Source: Syntrophomonadaceae bacterium (lineage in GTDB: Bacteria > Bacillota > Ch66 > Ch109). From it: a stretch of DNA of 10,978 bases. The notes under the pieces are model-generated. The model ran no database searches. It was not told the origin of the DNA and saw only the letters and a program-made list of their open reading frames with translations. This document shows, in pieces, positions 1 through 6,880 of this stretch. Position 1 is the stretch's first letter, and every line of letters begins with the position of its first letter. The position numbers were made by a program, and so were the translations under genes. The DNA lies in assembly GCA_012512295.1 (NCBI GenBank), contig JAAZDI010000212.1:1-10978 (forward strand), written 5' to 3'.

Positions 1-237
1 GCGCAAAGCGAGCCAACAAGACTTAATATATGACCAGCTAAAACTTCGTATCAATCCCTGTGCACTGATGGTCAAAAAATTAAAACCCGCTTTGGGAACA
101 ATTTCTGCCTCTAGTCCCTGAGCTGTGCCGATAAAAAGAATTTCAATCCCGGGATAAACTTTTTGGAGATACCGCGCTATCGCTAAAGCTGGATAGAGGT
201 GTCCGCCAGTACCCCCGCCAGTAAACACAACTCGCAC
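1..237 (-). CDS. murG: MurG, UDP-GlcNAc:lipid I GlcNAc transferase, N-terminal part (cut by window edge)
   Basis: MurG transfers GlcNAc from UDP-GlcNAc to lipid I on the cytoplasmic membrane face, giving lipid II. Seventy-nine codons are visible, starting with GTG at 235-237. The translation opens MRVVFTGGGTGGHLYPALAI, which carries the glycine-rich GGGTGGH loop diagnostic of MurG. It continues with FIGTAQGLEAEIVPKAG, which matches the usual 'GT..GLE..lvp..G' stretch. The gene is cut by the left window edge. The start lies 19 nt after the ftsW stop. There is no good Shine-Dalgarno, only a weak GGGCG near -6, so expression probably depends on coupling to ftsW. A small GCCC-TTTTC-GGGC inverted repeat occupies the spacer. 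The family call is near certain. The GTG start is likely because no other start codon precedes it in frame. Confidence 0.95.
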   Translation of the reverse strand, partial: MRVVFTGGGTGGHLYPALAIARYLQKVYPGIEILFIGTAQGLEAEIVPKAGFNFLTISAQGLIRSFSWSYIKSCWLALR

Positions 238-256
238 ACTACGCCCGAAAAGGGCT

Positions 257-1363
257 TCACCGTCCTTGCGTACTAAACTTGGATATATTTAACAACATGC
301 CGATACCTGTAAGCGTGAATAAAAGGGATGAACCGCCATAACTCAGTAAGGGAAAGGTAATGCCGGTGACCGGTAAGCTGCCCGAAGCGACACCGATATT
401 GATGATTGCCTGCAAGCCGATCCAGCAGGTAATCCCCACAGCCAGTAAACTACCAAAGGCATCCGGACAGGTTATCGCGGTTCTTAGTCCCCGCCAGATA
501 AAAAGAAACAGGAGGCCAATGACGACCAGCACACCAAGATAACCCAGTTCTTCGCCCAAGATCGAGAAGATAAAGTCAGTGTGCTGTTCCGGCAGGTAAA
601 ACATCTTTTGGTGGCTCCGGCCTAAACCGACTCCAAACAGGCCGCCTGAACCCAGGGCATATAAAGACTGGATAGTTTGAAAGCCAGTATCCAAAGGATC
701 CTTCCAGGGGTTTAAAAAAGCAGTAAAGCGCTGCCATCGATATTTTTCTGTAATAATAAGCACTAGTACCCCGGCTACCCCAATCACCGCTAACCCAATC
801 AGATGCCCCCAGCGGGCCCCAGCGGCTAACAGCATAAAATAGACAGTGCCAGCTACAGCCACGGTTGTGCCGAGATCCGGCTGAAGCATGATCAACACAA
901 CTACTAAACCCAAAATTCCCAAATGAGGCCCTAACCCCTTAATCAGGTCTTTGATTTTATCGCCGTATTCACTGAGGCTGAAGGCCATAAAAAAAATTAA
1001 ACAAAGCTTGATCATTTCAGAAGGGGCAAACGAGGCTGAGCCGATCCCAATCCAGCGCTGGGCACCCTTAACCTCCTTGCCAATACCGGGAGCTAAAACT
1101 GCGGTCAAACACAATACCCCAATTATTAAAGCTGGCCAGGCTAGTTTCTTGATCCGATAGTAATCAACTGACATAGCCACTACCATAGCGACAATCCCAA
1201 TTGCTGCCCAAGTTAATTGGTTTTTCAAAAAATAAAAAGCATCACCAAATTTCTGCTCCGCGGTGACGGCGCTCGCACTAAAGACCATAACTATACCGAG
1301 CGCCAGCAATAATATGGTAGTTAAAAAGATCAAAAAATCTGGAGCTCGCTTCTTCAGCCGCAC
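257..1363 (-). CDS. ftsW: FtsW/SpoVE, SEDS-family lipid II glycosyltransferase
   Basis: This is a SEDS-family peptidoglycan glycan polymerase that works with a cognate class B PBP at the septum (FtsW) or in spore cortex synthesis (SpoVE). The 368 residues are a normal length and form a polytopic membrane protein with about ten hydrophobic segments. Family landmarks are RWIGIG (103-108), QPDLGT (161-166), YRWQRFTAFLNPW (208-220), the PEQHTDFIF loop (258-266) with the conserved extracellular Asp263, and PVTGITFPLLSYGGSS (331-346). The start is GTG, preceded seven bases upstream by a run of eight G followed by TG, which can serve as ribosome binding site. It ends in TGA and sits between murD (39 nt) and murG (19 nt), the Bacillus spoVE position. 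Sequence alone does not separate FtsW from SpoVE, and one gene may do both jobs. Confidence 0.95.
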   Translation of the reverse strand: MRLKKRAPDFLIFLTTILLLALGIVMVFSASAVTAEQKFGDAFYFLKNQLTWAAIGIVAMVVAMSVDYYRIKKLAWPALIIGVLCLTAVLAPGIGKEVKGAQRWIGIGSASFAPSEMIKLCLIFFMAFSLSEYGDKIKDLIKGLGPHLGILGLVVVLIMLQPDLGTTVAVAGTVYFMLLAAGARWGHLIGLAVIGVAGVLVLIITEKYRWQRFTAFLNPWKDPLDTGFQTIQSLYALGSGGLFGVGLGRSHQKMFYLPEQHTDFIFSILGEELGYLGVLVVIGLLFLFIWRGLRTAITCPDAFGSLLAVGITCWIGLQAIINIGVASGSLPVTGITFPLLSYGGSSLLFTLTGIGMLLNISKFSTQGR

Positions 1364-1402
1364 TGTTTTTCACCCCCCCCACAAGATTCACACTGATCAA
1401 AA

Positions 1403-2800
1403 CTAACCTTTTTGCAGCCTGGTATTTAGGTCCTGCACTATTCGCTTAAACAGATCCCCTCTCTCTTCATAACTGTTAAACATATCCCAGCTGGCACAAG
1501 CTGGCGACAAGAGAACCACATATCCTGGTTGAGCTAAACGAGCAGCAGTTAGCACCGCGTCTTCGAAAGTGCTAGCCTGGTAGATATTCCGATAACCAAC
1601 TCTCTCAACCGCCTCTCGAATATCTGGTGCCGCCTGTCCAACTAAAACCAAGGTCCGTACCCTTTCCTTTATTTTAGCCGCTAACTCCGCAAAATCACTC
1701 CCTTTGTTTTTTCCCCCAGCAATTAAAATCAGGGGATTGGGATAGGCTTCTAAAGCCTTGATTGCCGCATCGGGATTGGTCCCTTTGGAATCATTAATGA
1801 ACTGGACCCCATTTATTTCCGCGACAAACTCCAGCCGGTGAGGAACGCCGGGAAATACCCGCAAGGTATCGCGTATTTTAGCCGGACTAATCCCTAATAC
1901 CCAAGTGCAAGCTACTGCTGCTAGGGCGTTTTCTAAATTGTGGGCACCAGGAATCCGAATTTCGGCTGTGGGTAATAGAGGTACCTTCTGGCCATCCAGG
2001 TTTACTACCACCTGATTATCTTCAACGTATACCCCTTGGTCTAACTGCCGAAGTCGACTAAAAAACACAACCTTTCCTCGTGCCTGAGTGGCCAGCATTC
2101 GCGTCAGCATGTCATCATAGTTTAAGACCGCAAAGTCCTGTTCCTGTTGGTTCTCTAAAATACGGGCTTTAGCCGCCATATAACCTTCCATTGAGTAATG
2201 ACGATCCAAGTGGTCCGGGGTTATATTCAAAATTGCGGCTACTTTGGGCCTGAATTTTTCGATACTTTCCAACTGAAAACTGCTTACCTCAGCAACCACA
2301 ATATGATCCGGGGTAAGCCGAATTACTTCTTCCACCAGGGGCAAACCAATATTTCCGCCGACAATGCAGGGGCACCCGGCTTCTTTAAGAATTTCCCCAA
2401 CCAAGGCTGTGGTCGTTGTTTTACCATTCGTGCCGGTTATTCCCACAAAGGGAGCCGGGGAATAACGATAAGCCAGTTCTAGTTCTCCCCAAATTGGTAT
2501 TCCTTGCTGTTCTGCTTCGACTAGAGGACTTTCGGTCCTTGGTATGCCGGGACTAGTTACCACCAGTTCGGTATTCTCCCGGTTGACTGAAAAATAATCC
2601 CCCGCGACTACCTTCACCCCTCGGTCAATCAGTCGCTTCACCGATGACCCAAGTTCCTCTAAACTTCGGATATCACAGGCTGTGACCGAGGCTCCTTTTT
2701 CTCTAAGCACCCTAGACGCCGCCTGACCGCTTTTTCCCAAACCAACTACCAAGATTTTCCGGCCGTAAAGATCCATAAAAGTTTGACCACTCAAATCCAC
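1403..2800 (-). CDS. murD: MurD, UDP-N-acetylmuramoyl-L-alanine:D-glutamate ligase
   Basis: MurD is the cytoplasmic ATP-dependent ligase that adds D-glutamate to UDP-MurNAc-L-Ala. The 465 residues are a normal length. Visible landmarks are the N-terminal dinucleotide-like fold KILVVGLGKSG (15-25), the ATP loop GTNGKTTT (123-130), EVSSFQLE (171-178), NITPDHLDRH (192-201), a lysine at 211 in the position that is carbamylated in Mur ligases, NDSKGTNPDA (336-345) and the C-terminal SPACASWDMFNSYEERG (432-448). The start is taken as GTG at 2798-2800 because GGTGGTGA lies seven bases upstream. An ATG eight codons later (2774-2776) gives MDLYGRKILVVG, which resembles many MurD starts and remains possible. 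The gene ends in TAG, followed two codons later by TGA. A 119-nt gap with a candidate promoter separates it from mraY. Confidence 0.96.
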   Translation of the reverse strand: MDLSGQTFMDLYGRKILVVGLGKSGQAASRVLREKGASVTACDIRSLEELGSSVKRLIDRGVKVVAGDYFSVNRENTELVVTSPGIPRTESPLVEAEQQGIPIWGELELAYRYSPAPFVGITGTNGKTTTTALVGEILKEAGCPCIVGGNIGLPLVEEVIRLTPDHIVVAEVSSFQLESIEKFRPKVAAILNITPDHLDRHYSMEGYMAAKARILENQQEQDFAVLNYDDMLTRMLATQARGKVVFFSRLRQLDQGVYVEDNQVVVNLDGQKVPLLPTAEIRIPGAHNLENALAAVACTWVLGISPAKIRDTLRVFPGVPHRLEFVAEINGVQFINDSKGTNPDAAIKALEAYPNPLILIAGGKNKGSDFAELAAKIKERVRTLVLVGQAAPDIREAVERVGYRNIYQASTFEDAVLTAARLAQPGYVVLLSPACASWDMFNSYEERGDLFKRIVQDLNTRLQKG

Positions 2801-2807
2801 AATAGAT

Positions 2808-2815
2808 TCACCACC
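2808..2815 (-). promoter_or_regulatory. Ribosome binding site supporting the murD GTG start
   Basis: GGTGGTGA on the minus strand contains the GGTGA that pairs with the 16S rRNA 3' end and lies seven bases before the GTG at 2798-2800. It favours this GTG over the ATG at 2774-2776, whose upstream GAGTGG is a weaker match. Confidence 0.5.
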
Positions 2816-2823
2816 CTTTAAAG

Positions 2824-2851
2824 ATTATTGAATTCGACTAAATCATCTCAA
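2824..2851 (-). promoter_or_regulatory. Candidate sigma-A promoter upstream of murD
   Basis: On the minus strand TTGAGA (2846-2851) and AATAAT (2824-2829) each match the sigma-A consensus hexamers at five of six positions, with a 16-base spacer. Transcription would start about 2817, leaving a leader of under 20 nt that begins right at the murD Shine-Dalgarno. The site is in the 119-nt mraY-murD gap, where a separate promoter for murD-ftsW-murG would make sense. The region is AT-rich, so such matches are not rare and the call is tentative. Confidence 0.35.
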
Positions 2852-2919
2852 TCTAAAGCCAATGCATTAATTCCCAGTCTAACCTGCTGCCTAAGTTAAA
2901 ATTTAACCCTTGCTCAGAA

Positions 2920-3891
2920 CTACAAGCTGAAGATAGCTGTACCGATGACCGCCAAGATAAAAGCCACGGTCCAAAAAACCCGAACGACTTTGACCTCTGA
3001 CCAGCCAGCTAATTCAAAATGATGGTGCAAAGGACTCATTAAAAAGACCCGGCGGCCAGTAGTCTGAAAGGAAATAACCTGAATGATTACCGACAATGTC
3101 TCGACGACAAATACGCCACCGATTATCAACAATAATAGCTCAGTTTGCGTGAGGACCGCCAGACCGGCAAGAGCTCCGCCTAAAGCGAGGGACCCTGTAT
3201 CTCCCATAAAAACCAGGGCCGGATAACGATTAAAAACCAGAAAGCCTAAACAACCGCCAGCAACCGCTAGCGCAAAAATAGCCAAGCTAATCTTGTCCAA
3301 TGAATAGGCAATAAAAGTATAGGCCAGCATAGTCACTAAAATACTGCCAGCCGCTAATCCATCCAACCCGTCAGTTAGGTTTACGGCATTACCAAATCCG
3401 ACCAGCCAAAATAAGGCAAAGAAAATATACCCGTAACTCAAATCCACCGTATATCCGAAATACGGAATACTCAGGGCTGATCCTCGGTCTAAACCCCAGA
3501 CCGCCGCTCCTCCAAGCAATAAACCTAAAACGATCTGTCCAGCCAGCTTTTCCCTCGCCCTAAGCCCCAGAGGCCGGCGCATAACTACTTTGATAAAATC
3601 ATCAATAAAGCCAATTAGACCGTAGCCCAGAGTTATTCCCAGCAGCACATAAACTTCTGGATTTAATGGCGCCCAAACCAGGACCGCGGTTACAATCCCG
3701 GCTAAAAAAAGGATACCACCCATCGTTGGGGTGCCGGCCTTTGTCAGGTGTCGCTTAGGCCCATCATCCCTCACCGATTGACCGAACTTTAAGCGCCGGA
3801 GAATTGGAATCAATACGGGACCTAAGATCAAGCAAACCCCAGCGGCTGTGCCAAAGGTTAAGGCTCCTCTAACCAGTGGTTGTTCAAGCAC
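2920..3891 (-). CDS. mraY: MraY, phospho-N-acetylmuramoyl-pentapeptide transferase
   Basis: MraY is the integral membrane enzyme that moves phospho-MurNAc-pentapeptide from UDP to undecaprenyl phosphate, giving lipid I. With the start chosen here it has 323 residues, the usual length, and about ten membrane segments. Landmarks in this numbering are RRLKFGQ (32-38), GTPTMGG (53-59), the DD pair at 97-98, NLTDGLDGLA (171-180), MGDTGS (229-234) and HHHFE (289-293), together covering the Mg2+ and nucleotide site. I place the start at GTG 3889-3891 because the protein then opens MLEQ, as in Bacillus MraY, and GGGGGAG lies nine bases upstream. An in-frame ATG at 3907-3909 would add six residues but has a poorer ribosome binding site. 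The start overlaps the murF 3' end by 8 nt. It ends in TAG with TGA two codons on. Confidence 0.95.
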   Translation of the reverse strand: MLEQPLVRGALTFGTAAGVCLILGPVLIPILRRLKFGQSVRDDGPKRHLTKAGTPTMGGILFLAGIVTAVLVWAPLNPEVYVLLGITLGYGLIGFIDDFIKVVMRRPLGLRAREKLAGQIVLGLLLGGAAVWGLDRGSALSIPYFGYTVDLSYGYIFFALFWLVGFGNAVNLTDGLDGLAAGSILVTMLAYTFIAYSLDKISLAIFALAVAGGCLGFLVFNRYPALVFMGDTGSLALGGALAGLAVLTQTELLLLIIGGVFVVETLSVIIQVISFQTTGRRVFLMSPLHHHFELAGWSEVKVVRVFWTVAFILAVIGTAIFSL

Positions 3892-4198
3892 TTTTGTTTT
3901 CTCCCCCATCCGGCCCTGCTGGCTGCAAGGACTTCACTATCTCCTCCATCTTCATACCACGGGATCCCTTCACCAGGATAACATCTCCTGGTTTCATATA
4001 CTCTCGAACATAATTCACGGCATCCTTTTTATCGAAAACAGTCACCACCTGATCTTGCGACATTCCGGCGCCAAGGGCTCCCTGGGCAATACCCTCGGCT
4101 AAGTGGCCAACTGTAATTAGCAAGGAAATCCCCAAATGGGCCGCGTCTTCACCAACCAGGCGGTGCCCCTCTTCGGTATAGTCACCTAACTCATACAT
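3884..4198 (-). CDS. murF: MurF C-terminal segment, downstream of an in-frame TAG
   Basis: These 104 codons continue the murF reading frame after the TAG at 4205-4207. They encode most of the C-terminal (third) Mur ligase domain. The start MYELGDYTEEGHRLVGEDA matches the family pattern 'LGDM.ELG..a...H..vg', and the segment ends with GDVILVKGSRGMKMEEIV, the usual MurF C-terminus. The leading Gly-Asp of the GDM motif lies just before the first ATG of this piece, so the piece is not a natural stand-alone domain. If translated separately, the ATG at 4196-4198 is six bases after the TAG. Its only Shine-Dalgarno-like run, AGGGGG, is two bases away, which is too close for efficient initiation. It ends in TGA and overlaps mraY by 8 nt. 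Readthrough of the TAG is the simpler way to get function. Confidence 0.8.
   Translation of the reverse strand: MYELGDYTEEGHRLVGEDAAHLGISLLITVGHLAEGIAQGALGAGMSQDQVVTVFDKKDAVNYVREYMKPGDVILVKGSRGMKMEEIVKSLQPAGPDGGENKSA
3901..3907 (-). promoter_or_regulatory. Ribosome binding site that decides the mraY start
   Basis: GGGGGAG on the minus strand lies nine bases before GTG 3889-3891. It sits immediately inside the longer reading frame that begins at ATG 3907-3909. The purine-rich site fits a downstream GTG start better than the ATG, whose own upstream sequence (CAGGGCCGG) is a poor match. Confidence 0.6.
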
Positions 4199-4204
4199 GT
4201 CCCC

Positions 4205-4207
4205 CTA
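4205..4207 (-). other. murF: In-frame amber codon inside murF
   Basis: The minus strand reads GGA-AAA-CGA-ACG-ATT-GCA, then ATT TAG GGG GAC ATG TAT. The TAG stands where MurF proteins usually have Leu in (I/V)LGDM. TTG to TAG is a single base change. Both sides are in the same frame, so this is not a frameshift. Read through, 3884-5317 would encode 477 residues with the amber as residue 371, a normal MurF length. It could be a sequencing error, a nonsense mutation, a suppressed amber or a recoded TAG. Confidence 0.9.
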
Positions 4208-5317
4208 AATTGCAATCGTTCGTTTTCCTTCAGTATTTGTCAGTACCCGCAATGCTGCCCGCATTGAGTCGGGATTGGCGTTATAAGCATCATTGATCAA
4301 GATTGTCCCCTGGTCGCCGGCTCTTACATCTAGCCGCATCGCCGACAGTCGAGCTTCCGCTAAACCATCTGCCATCTCCTCGAGCCGCATTCCCATTAAC
4401 CAGCCAACTCCGATAGCGGCCAAGGCGTTATAGATATTATGTTCCCCCGGTATGGGCAGGGAAACATCCCCGACTTCACCTGGCAGATGAACCCGAAAAC
4501 GACTGCCAGAGGAGCCTAACAGTTGAATGTGACTGGCAAATACTTCGGCTGGCTGTTTCAAGCCATAAAAAATCTTTTTGGCATTAGTTTTCGAAGCGAT
4601 CAAAGACTGCCAGGGATCGTCGGCATTTAAAACTGCCCACCCTGATTCTGAAAGATACTCTAGGAGTTCTCCCTTGGCCCGGGCAATGTTCTCCTGTGAA
4701 CCTAATAGTTCTTGATGGGTGTGACCGATATTTGTGATTACTCCCCCGGTCGGTTTTACCAGAGAGCAGAGAGCGGCTATTTCTCCTCGGCGGCGCATGG
4801 CCATTTCCACCACGGCGATCTGATGCTGATCAGCAAGCTGTAATAAGGTTAAGGGAACGCCTATTTCATTATTATAGTTTCCCGCTGTTTTCAAGGTGCA
4901 AAAATGCTTACCCAGTACCGCCGCAATCAAGTCTTTCGTGCTGGTTTTACCAGTACTACCAGTTATGCCGATGACTGGTAAAGAAAATTGGCTCCGATAC
5001 CAGGCAGCAAGATCTTGCAAAGCTTTTAGAACATTATCTACCTGAATCAAGGGAGCAGTCAACTCCTCGATCAAGCTGCCTGAATCTTCTCTTGGCCAGT
5101 GCTTGACTACCGCTCCAATCGCCCCGGCCACCAGGGCTTGATTAACAAAATCATGACCATCAACCCGTTCGCCGGGGAGCGCAAAAAACAGTTCACCCGG
5201 CTTAACCTGACGGCTGTCCAGGCTAACCCCCTTAGTCAGGTCAAGCAACGGCAGCTGACCGCGGATAATCTTGCCGTTAATAACCTTTATTATCTGTTTT
5301 AAGCTAACTTCTTTCAA
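4205..5317 (-). CDS. murF: MurF, UDP-MurNAc-tripeptide:D-Ala-D-Ala ligase, stopped early by TAG
   Basis: MurF adds D-Ala-D-Ala to UDP-MurNAc-tripeptide in the cytoplasm, completing the pentapeptide precursor. The 370 residues before the TAG hold the N-terminal UDP-binding domain (VSLDSRQVKPGELFFALPGE, 31-50), the ATPase domain with the loop GITGSTGKTSTK (117-128), AGNYNNEIGVPLTLL (145-159), EMAMRRRGEIA (171-181), TNIGHTH (195-201), a lysine at 215 in the usual carbamylated position, GEHNIYNALAA (291-301) and the start of the third domain with NDAYNANPDSM (342-352). The usual family length is about 450-480, so this piece lacks roughly 105 residues, which are found in frame downstream. The start is TTG at 5315-5317 with GGGTGGTC just upstream. 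The gene begins 11 nt after the murE TAG. Without the C-terminal domain I would expect no activity. Because this ligase is normally essential, either readthrough occurs or a second copy exists. Confidence 0.93.
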   Translation of the reverse strand: MKEVSLKQIIKVINGKIIRGQLPLLDLTKGVSLDSRQVKPGELFFALPGERVDGHDFVNQALVAGAIGAVVKHWPREDSGSLIEELTAPLIQVDNVLKALQDLAAWYRSQFSLPVIGITGSTGKTSTKDLIAAVLGKHFCTLKTAGNYNNEIGVPLTLLQLADQHQIAVVEMAMRRRGEIAALCSLVKPTGGVITNIGHTHQELLGSQENIARAKGELLEYLSESGWAVLNADDPWQSLIASKTNAKKIFYGLKQPAEVFASHIQLLGSSGSRFRVHLPGEVGDVSLPIPGEHNIYNALAAIGVGWLMGMRLEEMADGLAEARLSAMRLDVRAGDQGTILINDAYNANPDSMRAALRVLTNTEGKRTIAI

Positions 5318-5328
5318 GTTCGACCACC

Positions 5329-6822
5329 CTATTTCAAATTACCTGCTATTTGGCCTAATATTTCCCTGGCTACCGCTCGGTCATCAAAGGGCAAGACCTC
5401 AGTTCCTACTATCTGATAAGTTTCATGTCCTTTGCCCGCAATAACGACCATATCCCCCGGTTTAGCTATTTGCAAGGCCTGTTGAATTGCTTGTCGCCGG
5501 TCAGGAATGACAGTAAATTGTTTTGTTCCAACAGCCCGAATACCAGGCAGGATATCTTCAATAATCCGCATCGGATCTTCAGTTCTGGGATTGTCCGAAG
5601 TAACCACTGCGTAATCACTTAATCTCGCTACCGCTTCGCCCATTCGGGGTCGTTTTGTTCGATCGCGGTCGCCACCGCAGCCAAAAACCGTGATTACTTG
5701 ACCATTAGCTATTTCACGGGCCGTACTGAGGACATTTTCTAAACCATCAGGCGTATGCGCATAATCCACCACGACTGTAAAATCCTGTCCACTATCGATT
5801 AGTTCAAACCGGCCTGGTACCCCCCGAACCGCTCCCAGGGCTGACTGGATCGTTTGGTAGTCGATTCCTTCGCGCCAAGCAACAGTTAGGGCAGCCAGGG
5901 CATTATAGATACTGAAACGCCCGATCATATTTAACTTAACCACTAATTCACCGTCGGGTAGCACAGCTCGAAAGGAGGTGCCGCGCGGAGTTATTTCAAT
6001 GCTATCAGCTCTTACCTGAGCCGGCTTTTCAAGACCATAAGTAATTACTTCAACCGGCGTTGCTTTGATAAATCGTTCCCCGGCTGCATCGTCGGCATTA
6101 ACCACTCCGTACCGGGGACCCGGTTTGTGGTTGTCCTTACCTAATCCTGAAAACAGGCGCAACTTGGTGTCCCGATAATCATCCATATTTCGGTGAAAGT
6201 CAAGGTGATCCTGGCTTAGATTAGTAAAAACAGCCACATCAAACTGGCAATCGGCAACTCGATCTAAGGCTAGGGCATGTGAGGAAACTTCCATAATGGC
6301 ATAATCGCTTCCAAAACTCACCATTTCTCCCAATAAAGCCTGAAGATCCAGTGATTCTGGCGTGGTGTGGACTACTGGCCACTCCTTACCGCCAATCCGA
6401 TTAACAATGGTCCCCAACAAGCCAGTTTGATAGCCAGCTTTATTCAATATAGCTTCGATCAGGTGAGTGGTGGTGGTCTTACCATTAGTTCCGGTCACCC
6501 CAACTACCCTGAGCTTGGACGAAGGATACTGATAATAGGCGGCAGCTAGTTTGGCTAAGGCTTTACGGGAATCAGCAACCCTGATCACAGTCACTTCAGA
6601 GGGGACCTCAACCGGTTTTTCCGTCAACAGGGCCGAAGCCCCGTTATTTATGGCAGCTGGAATATAAAGATGTCCGTCGGTCTGAAAACCGGTAATGGCA
6701 GCAAAAAGAAAACCTGGACGAATTTGCCGGGAGTCATAGTGCAACCCATTAATCTTGATATTGGGGTCACCACTAAGCTCCACCATCTCCAGGTCGACTA
6801 ATAACTGCGAAAGTAGAGTCAC
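5329..6822 (-). CDS. murE: MurE, UDP-MurNAc-L-Ala-D-Glu:meso-diaminopimelate ligase
   Basis: MurE is the cytoplasmic ATP-dependent ligase that adds the third peptide residue of the peptidoglycan precursor. The 497 residues are a normal length. Landmarks are LHYDSRQIRPGFLF (27-40) for the UDP-binding domain, the ATP loop GTNGKTTT (111-118), TTPESLDLQ (153-161), EVSSHAL (178-184), LSQDHLDFH (202-210), Lys220 in the carbamylated-lysine position, FGCGGDRDRTKRPRMG (380-395) and GKGHE (463-467). DNPRTEDP (410-417) is the signature of enzymes that use meso-DAP, as opposed to the different motif in lysine-adding MurE. The GTG start has a near-perfect Shine-Dalgarno eight bases upstream. It ends in TAG. 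Reading past that would add four residues and stop at a TGA overlapping the murF start. A candidate promoter lies about 100 bases upstream. Confidence 0.97.
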   Translation of the reverse strand: MTLLSQLLVDLEMVELSGDPNIKINGLHYDSRQIRPGFLFAAITGFQTDGHLYIPAAINNGASALLTEKPVEVPSEVTVIRVADSRKALAKLAAAYYQYPSSKLRVVGVTGTNGKTTTTHLIEAILNKAGYQTGLLGTIVNRIGGKEWPVVHTTPESLDLQALLGEMVSFGSDYAIMEVSSHALALDRVADCQFDVAVFTNLSQDHLDFHRNMDDYRDTKLRLFSGLGKDNHKPGPRYGVVNADDAAGERFIKATPVEVITYGLEKPAQVRADSIEITPRGTSFRAVLPDGELVVKLNMIGRFSIYNALAALTVAWREGIDYQTIQSALGAVRGVPGRFELIDSGQDFTVVVDYAHTPDGLENVLSTAREIANGQVITVFGCGGDRDRTKRPRMGEAVARLSDYAVVTSDNPRTEDPMRIIEDILPGIRAVGTKQFTVIPDRRQAIQQALQIAKPGDMVVIAGKGHETYQIVGTEVLPFDDRAVAREILGQIAGNLK

Positions 6823-6830
6823 TGGGCGGT

Positions 6831-6838
6831 CCCTCCTT
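6831..6838 (-). promoter_or_regulatory. Strong ribosome binding site of murE
   Basis: AAGGAGGG on the minus strand ends eight bases before the GTG at 6820-6822. It is the best Shine-Dalgarno match I found in the window and fixes the non-ATG start of murE. Confidence 0.8.
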
Positions 6839-6880
6839 AATTTTAGTAAAAAACCTGTTACTATTATTAACCAATATTTC

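Noticed and set aside
1373..1380. Run of eight G (minus strand) before ftsW as a slippage or phase-variation site
   Set aside because: It lies in the spacer upstream of the GTG start, so length change would alter only the ribosome binding site. It is more simply read as the Shine-Dalgarno region, though a sequencing error in run length is possible.
4100..4204. A PYLIS-like stem-loop after the murF TAG
   Set aside because: Only a short CACC/GGTG pairing was visible. I found no stable structure that I could support by eye, and pyrrolysine insertion does not strictly need one.
3884..5317. Frameshift as the cause of the split murF
   Set aside because: Both parts are in exactly the same frame (the codon grid continues across 4199-4207), and the only interruption is one TAG.
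6844..6863. Rho-independent terminator between the PBP gene and murE
   Set aside because: The stem (TAGTAA/TTACTA) is short and AT-only apart from one pair, the T-run lies in the loop and arm and not after the stem, and murE follows immediately.
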